Source of the DNA: Hymenobacter sp.
Lineage (GTDB): Bacteria > Bacteroidota > Bacteroidia > Cytophagales > Hymenobacteraceae
Assembly (NCBI GenBank): GCA_025362615.1
Contig: JANYFQ010000667.1
Span: forward strand, 1-5,243
Length of the DNA stretch: 5,243 bases
Direction: 5' to 3'
The translations under genes were made by a program, and so were the position numbers. Under the pieces are notes generated by a model that saw only the letters and a program-made list of their open reading frames with translations, was not told the origin of the DNA and made no database searches. Below, in pieces: positions 1-4,725 of the stretch (its first letter is position 1; each line of letters starts with the position of its first letter).

Positions 1-909
1 GTGGTGCTCAATCTGGAAGTTGAGGCCGCCCACCAGCCAGCTTACCACTTTGTTGTCGGTGGCGAAATTGGCCGTCGTCCGTACCTGATGGATGGCCCAC
101 TCGTCGTCGAGCTTGCTCGTCACCACATCGGGCACCGGGAAAGCGGCATCTTCCACAGTATGCGCGAGTTGAAACACCATGCTCAGGACCAAACCGGCCA
201 CGGCCGTGCTCAGCATAAAGCCCGTCAGCCAGGGCAGAAAACCAACCATGTAAATGGGCAAGCCGATGTAAACAACCAGATTGATTGCCTTGAAAGCCCA
301 AAAGCTGATATGGTCGCCGACGGACATGGTTTTGAGCGGCATTTGCCCGATTTGACGGGTGAAATACTTCTGGTAGTCCATCACAAAAATCCAGGAAATG
401 TACAGCATACAGTACAAAAACCAGAAGTAGAAATGCTGGTAGCGGTGCAGCGGGTGGCCGGGTTGCTCGGGGCTCATCCGCATCCAGGGCTGGATGTTAA
501 TGTCGTCGTCGTGGCCCTCAATGTTGGTGTAAGTGTGGTGGATGAGGTTGTGCTTGGAATTCCACATATACGGGCTGCCGCCGAGCACCCCGAGCGTGTA
601 AGCGGCGGCGCGGTTCACCCACGGGTGGTCCGAAAAGCTACCGTGCGCCCCGTCGTGCATCACATTAAAACCGATGGCGGCGATGACGCAACCCAGCGCC
701 ACGCATTCGAGCAGCGCCCACAGCACGGGCGGCGTGAAAAACACCAGATGTACGTACATGACGGCCATGATGCTCACCAACAACACGCCTTTCAGCAGCA
801 GGGTGGTGCCGCCGGTCATCGGCTTACCCGACTCTTCAAAGTACTGATTGATGCGGGTTTTTAGCTCCTGGTGGAAGGAGCGGGAAGCAGCGAAACGCGG
901 GAGGGCCAT
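1..909 (-). CDS. Membrane fatty acid desaturase (FA_desaturase family), 3' end cut by window
   Basis: Probable di-iron desaturase that puts a cis double bond into membrane acyl chains, acting in the inner membrane with an external electron donor. The 303 visible residues carry all three histidine boxes: HDGAH at 85-89, HNLIHH at 120-125 and QIEHH at 299-303. Additional histidines fit the family pattern (H250 in QLAHTVED, H274). Hydrophobic stretches lie near 38-58, 62-82, 158-178 and 203-247, as expected for two helix pairs around the iron site. The frame is open to the first base of the window, directly after the third box; relatives usually run about 50-60 residues further. The ATG at 909 gives a short soluble N-terminus (begins MALPRFAASR) and follows a promoter box at about 40 nt. 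The third box starts with Q, the form common in front-end (delta-5/delta-6-like) enzymes, but there is no cytochrome b5 domain. Regioselectivity cannot be read from the sequence. Family assignment is secure. Confidence 0.95.
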   Translation of the reverse strand, partial: MALPRFAASRSFHQELKTRINQYFEESGKPMTGGTTLLLKGVLLVSIMAVMYVHLVFFTPPVLWALLECVALGCVIAAIGFNVMHDGAHGSFSDHPWVNRAAAYTLGVLGGSPYMWNSKHNLIHHTYTNIEGHDDDINIQPWMRMSPEQPGHPLHRYQHFYFWFLYCMLYISWIFVMDYQKYFTRQIGQMPLKTMSVGDHISFWAFKAINLVVYIGLPIYMVGFLPWLTGFMLSTAVAGLVLSMVFQLAHTVEDAAFPVPDVVTSKLDDEWAIHQVRTTANFATDNKVVSWLVGGLNFQIEHH

Positions 910-924
910 AAACTAAAAAGAGGT

Positions 925-944
925 GGGTGGGTGGGTAAATTGGG
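925..944 (+). other. Putative G-quadruplex motif in desaturase leader/promoter region
   Basis: The plus strand carries four GGG tracts at 925-927, 929-931, 933-935 and 942-944, separated by loops of 1, 1 and 6 bases. This satisfies the canonical G3+N1-7 pattern. The minus-strand mRNA leader of the desaturase would be C-rich here (CCCACCCACCCACC), so any quadruplex would form on the DNA template strand, between the promoter box and the start codon. Folding in vivo is not shown. Confidence 0.5.
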
Positions 945-947
945 CGG

Positions 948-955
948 CAAAGGTA
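948..955 (-). promoter_or_regulatory. Bacteroidota-type -7 box for the desaturase gene
   Basis: Read on the minus strand this is TACCTTTG, an exact match to the Bacteroidota -7 consensus TAnnTTTG, 39 bases upstream of the desaturase ATG. Transcription would begin a few bases downstream, giving a leader of about 30 nt. The -33 region is weak: TTG triplets occur at 972-970 and 966-964 but are too close, and only a TTTC at 982-979 lies near the expected distance. The box lies in the short gap after the HNH stop codon, so the desaturase probably has its own transcript. Confidence 0.6.
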
Positions 956-982
956 CGAAAAGCCAACGCCAACGGGTTGAAA

Positions 983-1477
983 CTAGTGCAGATAAGCGTG
1001 CCAGTTTTGGTCGAGTTGGCCCGCCGAAAGTTTTAGAAAGCCGGCGAGGGTCGGTTTTTTAGGTTGCTGACGGATGGTAAGGCCCGCCTCCGAGGGGGTG
1101 CGATGGCCTTTGGCGTGGTTGCAGCGGGCGCAGGCCGTAAGCAGATTGGTCCACGACGACTCGCCACCCCGCGACCGGGGCAACACGTGGTCGAGCGTAA
1201 GGTTTTTGGTTGAGCCGCAATACTGGCACTCCTGGTGGTCGCGCTTAAAAATATTGTGGCGGCTGAGGGCGATGCCTTTGTAGGGCACCCGCACGTAGCG
1301 TTGCAACCGGATGATGCTGGGTTTGGGGTAGGAATGGGAGATGGTGCGCAGCGTACCGTGGTCGGACTTGGCAATCATCTCGGCCTTATCCAAAAACAGC
1401 AGCACAAACGCTTTCTGGACGCTACACAGGGTAATGGCGGTGTAGTCGCCGTTCAAGACAAGCACTTTTTGGTCCAT
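983..1477 (-). CDS. Stand-alone HNH endonuclease-fold protein
   Basis: Small soluble protein of 164 residues (from ATG 1477) with a zinc-supported HNH nuclease domain in its second half. CQYC at 84-87 and CARC at 116-119 supply four cysteines for structural zinc. LDHVLPRSRGG at 95-105 contains the D96-H97 catalytic pair, N111 is the central Asn, and N120/H121 lie in the last motif (RCNHAKGHR). This is the complete ββα-metal signature, so the domain looks active. The first 75 residues (begins MDQKVLVLNGDY) form a conserved N-terminal region found in many single-gene bacterial HNH proteins; its role is not known. No methylase, restriction partner, phage gene or toxin partner is adjacent, so substrate and function are open. 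An ATG at 1486 (adds MRV) is also possible, but it nearly abuts a hairpin at 1488-1504. A longer open frame to 1603 would overlap the RDD gene and lacks family-like sequence. The real start is therefore uncertain by three codons. Confidence 0.88.
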   Translation of the reverse strand: MDQKVLVLNGDYTAITLCSVQKAFVLLFLDKAEMIAKSDHGTLRTISHSYPKPSIIRLQRYVRVPYKGIALSRHNIFKRDHQECQYCGSTKNLTLDHVLPRSRGGESSWTNLLTACARCNHAKGHRTPSEAGLTIRQQPKKPTLAGFLKLSAGQLDQNWHAYLH

Positions 1478-1487
1478 AACGCGCATT

Positions 1488-1504
1488 GGGGTTGGGCTAA
1501 CCCC
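1488..1504 (-). promoter_or_regulatory. Small GC-rich hairpin at predicted 5' end of HNH mRNA
   Basis: Six-base perfect inverted repeat, GGGGTT (1488-1493) and AACCCC (1499-1504), around a 5-base loop. It lies 10 bases before the chosen ATG (1477) and one base before the alternative ATG (1486). If the promoter at 1508-1538 is used, the stem forms almost the first bases of the transcript. No T-tract follows, so it is not a terminator. Confidence 0.35.
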
Positions 1505-1507
1505 GCC

Positions 1508-1538
1508 GAAAGCTAAGGCATTCCGGGCGCATAAACAA
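1508..1538 (-). promoter_or_regulatory. Probable promoter of the HNH gene
   Basis: On the minus strand a TTG (1538-1536) is followed after 20 bases by TAGCTTTC (1515-1508), a 7-of-8 match to the Bacteroidota -7 consensus TAnnTTTG with acceptable -33 spacing. Transcription would start at about 1500-1504, leaving a leader of about 25 nt. It lies in the 94-base gap after the RDD stop codon, which suggests the HNH gene can be transcribed independently of RDD. Confidence 0.4.
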
Positions 1539-1571
1539 GCACCGGCCGGGGCAAGTTTCGCCGGGGCCGCG

Positions 1572-2294
1572 CTAAGCGCCCTGCGCGGCCGAATAATGGG
1601 CATGGTCGCGGAGCACGGTTTGCAAAAACGGCGTGTCGGCCAGCGTGCTGCGGATGCCGGTCACGGTTTTGACGCGCTCGGCTACTTTGTTGAGCAAGCC
1701 GGGGTTGGTGCTCCGCACGGCTTGGTTGGCCAACCGGCGGATGAGGGCAATGTCCTGGTCGGTGAGGACGGTCACTTGGTCGAACACCGGCTCGTAGTAG
1801 CCGTCGAGGGCCGTGAAGGCCGGGGCCACGGCCTGGGGCCGGGCCACGAGGTTCACGACGGTGGTGCCGGCGGCCATGTCGCCGAGGCGCTGCCCGCGCT
1901 GGCTGGCCAGCAGCGCCACCAGCGCCACCGCGCCGCCGGTGTACACAATTTCGATGGGCCGCAGCAGCCAGCGCAACAGGTAGTCGCTCAGGCGCGGGGC
2001 GGTGCCATCGAGGCGCATCACGCGCAGATTGCGGCTTTTCTTGCCGATGGTCTGGCCGTTGAGAAAGACCTCGCAGGCCAGGAAATAAAACACCGTGGGC
2101 AGGGCAATGAGCCAGTACAGCATTCCGGCTCCTTCCAGGATACTGGGGGCGGCGGCAACGATTACGGCCCAAAGCATGGCCCAGGCAAAGTAGATGAGGT
2201 AGTCGATGAGGGTGGCCGCCACGCGGTCGCCAACGCTGGCAATTTCGTATTCAAGCGTGACGTTCTGGGCGGTTTGAATGCGGATGGTGGCCAT
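1572..2294 (-). CDS. RDD-family integral membrane protein
   Basis: RDD-family membrane protein of 240 residues. The family name-giving residues are present in GDRVAATLIDY (R24 and D31 in the first helix). The cytoplasmic-loop motif GQTIGKKSRNLRV follows at 80-92, and the C-terminal family motif RLGDMAAGTTVV at 136-147. Membrane segments lie near 28-50, 58-75 and 118-132. Residues 160-240 form a soluble tail beyond the RDD core. The role of RDD proteins is unsettled; transport and ion-exchange functions have been proposed for some. Its genomic partners are more telling: SpoIIM and DUF4129 genes start just across a shared 257-base divergent region, a set typical of MoxR ATPase loci. The ATG at 2294 is preceded by an A-rich leader and begins MATIRIQTAQNVTLEYE, a conserved family start. 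No good promoter box is visible upstream. Family assignment is secure; function is unknown. Confidence 0.93.
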   Translation of the reverse strand: MATIRIQTAQNVTLEYEIASVGDRVAATLIDYLIYFAWAMLWAVIVAAAPSILEGAGMLYWLIALPTVFYFLACEVFLNGQTIGKKSRNLRVMRLDGTAPRLSDYLLRWLLRPIEIVYTGGAVALVALLASQRGQRLGDMAAGTTVVNLVARPQAVAPAFTALDGYYEPVFDQVTVLTDQDIALIRRLANQAVRSTNPGLLNKVAERVKTVTGIRSTLADTPFLQTVLRDHAHYSAAQGA

Positions 2295-2303
2295 TTATTT
2301 TTT

Positions 2304-2322
2304 GGTGCTTGGTGCTTGGTGG
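2304..2322. repeat. Heptamer tandem repeat upstream of RDD
   Basis: GGTGCTT occurs twice in tandem, followed by GGTGG (2.7 units), in the leader of the RDD gene just 10 bases from its start codon. A second 7-bp tandem, CTGGCGA twice, lies at 2326-2339 and runs into the left edge of the large inverted repeat. Such short repeats can change copy number by slippage; no effect is demonstrated. Confidence 0.55.
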
Positions 2323-2332
2323 AGGCTGGCGA

Positions 2333-2500
2333 CTGGCGACAGTTTAGCGCGAAGCGCGTAACTGTCAGCCAATAAATTGGGCAAGTTTGCAACTTGCACC
2401 CCAGAACAACTCGGTCAACGATTTCGTCCTGGCCGGCAAGTTACAAACTTGCTCAACTTGCCGGCAGACAGTTACGCGCTTTGCGCTAAACTGTCGCCAG
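2333..2500. repeat. 168-bp palindromic element (long inverted repeat) between divergent genes
   Basis: Two 65-nt arms, 2333-2397 and 2436-2500, are reverse complements at 57 of 65 positions with no gaps, around a 38-nt centre (2398-2435). The outermost 34 nt of each arm differ at one position only. Each arm contains two smaller palindromes. The outer one has ACAGTT and AACTGT flanking GCGC-loop-GCGC (2339-2365 and its partner at 2468-2494). The inner one is GCAAGTT, 3 nt, AACTTGC (2381-2397 and 2436-2452). No protein is plausible inside and no transposase is nearby. The structure resembles palindromic interspersed (REP/BIME-like) or MITE-like repeats, but copy number elsewhere in the genome cannot be seen here. 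It fills most of the RDD/SpoIIM intergenic region. A clear target-site duplication was not found. Confidence 0.9.
2433..2464. repeat. Alternative hairpins in right inner arm of the palindromic element
   Basis: CCGGCAAGTT (2433-2442) is a perfect 10-bp inverted match to AACTTGCCGG (2455-2464) with a 12-nt loop. The same left half can instead pair with AACTTGC at 2446-2452 (7 bp, 3-nt loop). These two folds exclude each other. The longer stem has no counterpart in the left arm, where the matching bases diverged. Confidence 0.7.
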
Positions 2501-2539
2501 CTACAGTTCGATGCCAGGCACCAAACACCGAAACACCCC

Positions 2540-2547
2540 TACCTTTA
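2540..2547 (+). promoter_or_regulatory. Possible -7 box for SpoIIM (near-leaderless)
   Basis: TACCTTTA matches TAnnTTTG at 7 of 8 positions and ends four bases before the SpoIIM ATG. If used, transcription would begin at or next to the start codon, giving a leaderless or near-leaderless mRNA. No TTG is found at the -33 distance, so support is weak and an upstream promoter near or inside the palindromic element is equally possible. Confidence 0.25.
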
Positions 2548-2551
2548 ACCC

Positions 2552-3499
2552 ATGCGCGAAGCCTTATTTGTCAAGCAAAACAAGCCCCGCTGGACGGAAT
2601 ACGAAACCCAGCCCACCACCGACCCCGACGAGCAGGCTGCCCGCTTCGTGGCCCTGACCGACGACCTGGCCTACGCCCAGACGTTTTACCCTGATTCCAG
2701 CACGGCGCTCTATCTCAATAGCTTGGCCGCCAAATTTCACCAGGTTCTTTACAAAAACAAGAAGGAGCGCGGCAATCGTTTTGGGCACTTCTGGGCCAAT
2801 GAGCTGCCCCTGACCGTGGCGCGGCACCACGGCACGCTGGCCCTGGCCCTGCTGGTATTCGGGCTGAGCACGCTGCTCGGGGCCTTGTCGGCGGCCCACG
2901 ACGACACCTTTGTGCGGGCCATTCTGGGCGACGGCTACGTGAACCAGACCTTAGAAAACATCCGGCGCGGCGACCCGATGGCCGTGTACAAGGGCGAAAG
3001 CGAAACGATGATGTTCCTCGCCATCACCTTCAACAACGTGAAGGTGGCGCTGCTGACATTTGCTTCGGGCGTGACGCTGGGCCTGGGCACGGTGTACCTG
3101 CTGTTTCAGAACGGCGTGATGCTGGGGGCGTTTCAGTATTTTTTCCATGCCCAGCACGTCCTGCGGCAGTCGCTGCTGACCATCTGGATTCACGGCACGC
3201 TCGAAATTTCGAGCATTGTGCTGGCTGGCGGGGCGGGCTTCGTGCTGGCGCGGGGGGCGCTGTTTCCGGGCACCCACAGCCGCCGCGATGCCTTCCGGGC
3301 CGCCGCCCGCGACGGCCTGAAGCTGGCGATGGGCCTGGTGCCCATCTTCTTTGTGGCCGGCTTTCTGGAAAGTTTCGTTACGCGGCACACCGAAATGCCG
3401 GTCGCGGCCAGCCTGTTCATCATCGGCTCGTCGGCGGCGTTTATCGGGTGGTATTTTATTTGGTATCCCATCCAACTCAGCCGGCGCAAAACGGCGTAG
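2552..3499 (+). CDS. SpoIIM/DUF95-family membrane protein
   Basis: Integral membrane protein of 315 residues from the stage II sporulation protein M family. In non-sporulating bacteria this family sits in MoxR/DUF58/DUF4129 loci and has no proven biochemical role. The N-terminal 90 residues are polar and cytoplasmic (begins MREALFVKQNKPRW, a conserved start in this family). Hydrophobic segments lie near 95-115, 160-185, 210-234, 257-276 and 284-305. Recognisable family features are the TFNNVKVALLTFASG stretch at 159-173, NGVMLGAF at 187-194, HGTLEISSIVLAGGAG at 214-229 and AGFLESFVT at 269-277. The conserved His-Gly and Glu residues of the last two motifs are intact. The ATG at 2552 is the only sensible start; the next in-frame Met is M143. 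It is followed in the same direction, after 90 bases, by another membrane protein gene, so these probably form one operon. Name it by family only: sporulation is not implied. Confidence 0.93.
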   Translation: MREALFVKQNKPRWTEYETQPTTDPDEQAARFVALTDDLAYAQTFYPDSSTALYLNSLAAKFHQVLYKNKKERGNRFGHFWANELPLTVARHHGTLALALLVFGLSTLLGALSAAHDDTFVRAILGDGYVNQTLENIRRGDPMAVYKGESETMMFLAITFNNVKVALLTFASGVTLGLGTVYLLFQNGVMLGAFQYFFHAQHVLRQSLLTIWIHGTLEISSIVLAGGAGFVLARGALFPGTHSRRDAFRAAARDGLKLAMGLVPIFFVAGFLESFVTRHTEMPVAASLFIIGSSAAFIGWYFIWYPIQLSRRKTA

Positions 3500-3589
3500 C
3501 TTGGTAGCTGTTTAGCAGGTGAGCGCCAGCTTTGCCAGTGCCGACTTACTGAACATTGTCATCAGCTAATAATTATCAATCAACACTTC

Positions 3590-4564
3590 ATGCGTAGTAC
3601 GTTTACCGACGAGTTAGATTTCCGCCAGGAGCGGGATTTTGGGCAGAAAATCACGGCCACGTTCGAGTTCATCGGCGGGCATTTTCGGCCGTTGGCGCGG
3701 GTGCTGCTTTATTTGGTGGTGCCGGCGGCGCTGCTGCGCTCCATTGCCGCCGGTTTTAGCGGGCTGCTGCCGGGCACTAATGCGCTGAATGCGAACGCCG
3801 ACAACGGCGTATGGGCCATGCAGCGCGACCTCTACGCCGCTTACCTCGTGCAGCCGGCTGCCTGGGCAAATCTGGTGCTGAGCACCGTTTTCAGTACCCT
3901 GCTCATCGTGGCCGTGTACGGCTACGTGCGCTGCTGCCTCGAGCGCAGCACCGCGCCCGTGCCGGCGGCCTTGCCGGGCCTGCCGCCGCCCGGCATCACC
4001 CCGACCGACGTGTGGGCCGTGGTGCAGCGGCAGTTTGTGGGCTGCTACTTTGCGCTCTGGGGCGTGGGTGCGCTGGTGCTGGTTGGGATGTTTGTGTTGT
4101 TTGTGCCGGGCCTGTACCTGTCGGTGGCCCTCAGCATTTTCTTCGCCGTTAAAGTAATGGAAGACACCGGGTTTGGAACCACGCTCAGTCGGAGCTTCAA
4201 GCTGATGAAGGGGCAGTGGTGGCAGACGTTTGGCCTGCTGCTGGCCGTGTTTCTCATCCTCTATATGCTGGTGCTGGCGCTGGGCCTGGCCACGGTGGCC
4301 TTTTCGGGAATTTTTACCGGCCTGCTGCACCTCGACTTCGCCAACTCGCCGGTGCTGGCAGTGGCCTTCACCAGCCTCAACTCGCTGGCGCAATTGCTAC
4401 TGTACCCAATTCTGCTGCTGCTGCTTGGTTTTCAGTATTTTAGCCTGGTCGAAATGAACGACGGCGTGGGCCTCGAACGCCTCGTGAATCGCATCGGGCA
4501 GCTGCCAACCACCGTCAGCGTCCGCAACGAAACGTACCAGGCGGATGAGGAAGGAGAGTATTGA
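3590..4564 (+). CDS. Uncharacterised six-helix membrane protein in the SpoIIM/DUF4129 cluster
   Basis: Membrane protein of 324 residues with six predicted helices near 33-57, 94-117, 150-170, 172-190, 211-238 and 258-285. The N-terminus (1-30, contains DFRQERDFGQKI) and the acidic C-terminus (ends QADEEGEY) are polar. The most telling stretch is 171-215, where FVPGLYLSVALSIFF leads into a cytoplasmic loop with SRSFKLMKGQWW. This arrangement (PG-x-Y in one helix, then S-x-K-L-x-KG-x-W) recalls the glycerophosphodiesterase membrane domain and DUF975/YciC-like proteins, but there is no catalytic domain. The ATG at 3590 follows an A/T-rich leader of the kind common in Bacteroidota. The gap to SpoIIM is 90 bases, with only a weak promoter-like box, so co-transcription is likely. 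The position between SpoIIM and DUF4129 suggests a structural or scaffold part of the same membrane assembly. That role is inference; the specific function is not recognised. Confidence 0.88.
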   Translation: MRSTFTDELDFRQERDFGQKITATFEFIGGHFRPLARVLLYLVVPAALLRSIAAGFSGLLPGTNALNANADNGVWAMQRDLYAAYLVQPAAWANLVLSTVFSTLLIVAVYGYVRCCLERSTAPVPAALPGLPPPGITPTDVWAVVQRQFVGCYFALWGVGALVLVGMFVLFVPGLYLSVALSIFFAVKVMEDTGFGTTLSRSFKLMKGQWWQTFGLLLAVFLILYMLVLALGLATVAFSGIFTGLLHLDFANSPVLAVAFTSLNSLAQLLLYPILLLLLGFQYFSLVEMNDGVGLERLVNRIGQLPTTVSVRNETYQADEEGEY

Positions 4565-4566
4565 TT

Positions 4567-4602
4567 TTTAATTGTTTAATTGTTGCATTGCTAAATTGTT
4601 GC
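4567..4602. repeat. Degenerate 8-bp direct repeats after the six-helix protein gene
   Basis: Four consecutive octamers (TTTAATTG, TTTAATTG, TTGCATTG, CTAAATTG) plus a partial TTGC start two bases after the stop codon. All four end in ATTG. The stretch is strikingly AT-rich against its GC-rich surroundings. It may be a slippage-prone microsatellite; no terminator hairpin is visible in it. Confidence 0.5.
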
Positions 4603-4698
4603 TCATACGGCCCCAGAACAACACTGCGCTCCCCGCGTTTTTGCCACTGCGCCCACTGCGGGACAGCTAGTAGAACGAAGACCTATCCCAAAACGAAC

Positions 4699-4719
4699 AT
4701 GAAGCCCGAAAACCAATAA
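4699..4719 (+). other. In-frame ATG mini-reading frame just before the DUF4129 start
   Basis: ATG followed by five codons and TAA (MKPENQ), in the same frame as the downstream DUF4129-type protein and separated from its TTG start by only two codons. It could be a leader minicistron whose termination next to TTG aids reinitiation, a remnant of a longer N-terminus closed by a nonsense change, or chance. Coding value on its own is doubtful. Confidence 0.25.
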
Positions 4720-4725
4720 TACCAA

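Noticed and set aside
1..864. Long plus-strand open reading frame
   Set aside because: It lies antisense to the desaturase, whose histidine boxes and membrane segments are clear on the minus strand. The plus-strand translation has a low-complexity His/Gln-rich composition and no family features.
1542..1569. GC-rich imperfect inverted repeat between RDD and HNH, considered as terminator
   Set aside because: The pairing is interrupted, the CCGG/GGCC repeats give several weak alternatives, and no T-tract follows on either strand.
1478..1603. N-terminal extension of the HNH protein to an ATG at 1603
   Set aside because: It would overlap the RDD gene, adds an Ala/Arg-rich stretch without family character, and runs through a likely promoter.
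2333..2500. CRISPR array or insertion sequence with terminal repeats
   Set aside because: There are no regularly spaced direct repeats. The inverted arms enclose only 38 nt, too little for a transposase gene, and no target-site duplication was found.
2377..2694. Plus-strand open reading frame starting inside the palindrome
   Set aside because: It is read through the inverted repeat and then out of frame with SpoIIM; it has no protein-like pattern.
3527..3534. CAGCTTTG as a -7 promoter box for the six-helix protein gene
   Set aside because: It lacks the important first T of TAnnTTTG, and the only upstream TTG is at 23 bases, slightly too far. Read-through from SpoIIM is simpler.
3614..4393. 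Long minus-strand open reading frame opposite the six-helix protein
   Set aside because: Its translation is rich in His, Gln and Arg, as expected for the complement of a GC-rich membrane gene. The plus strand has coherent helices.
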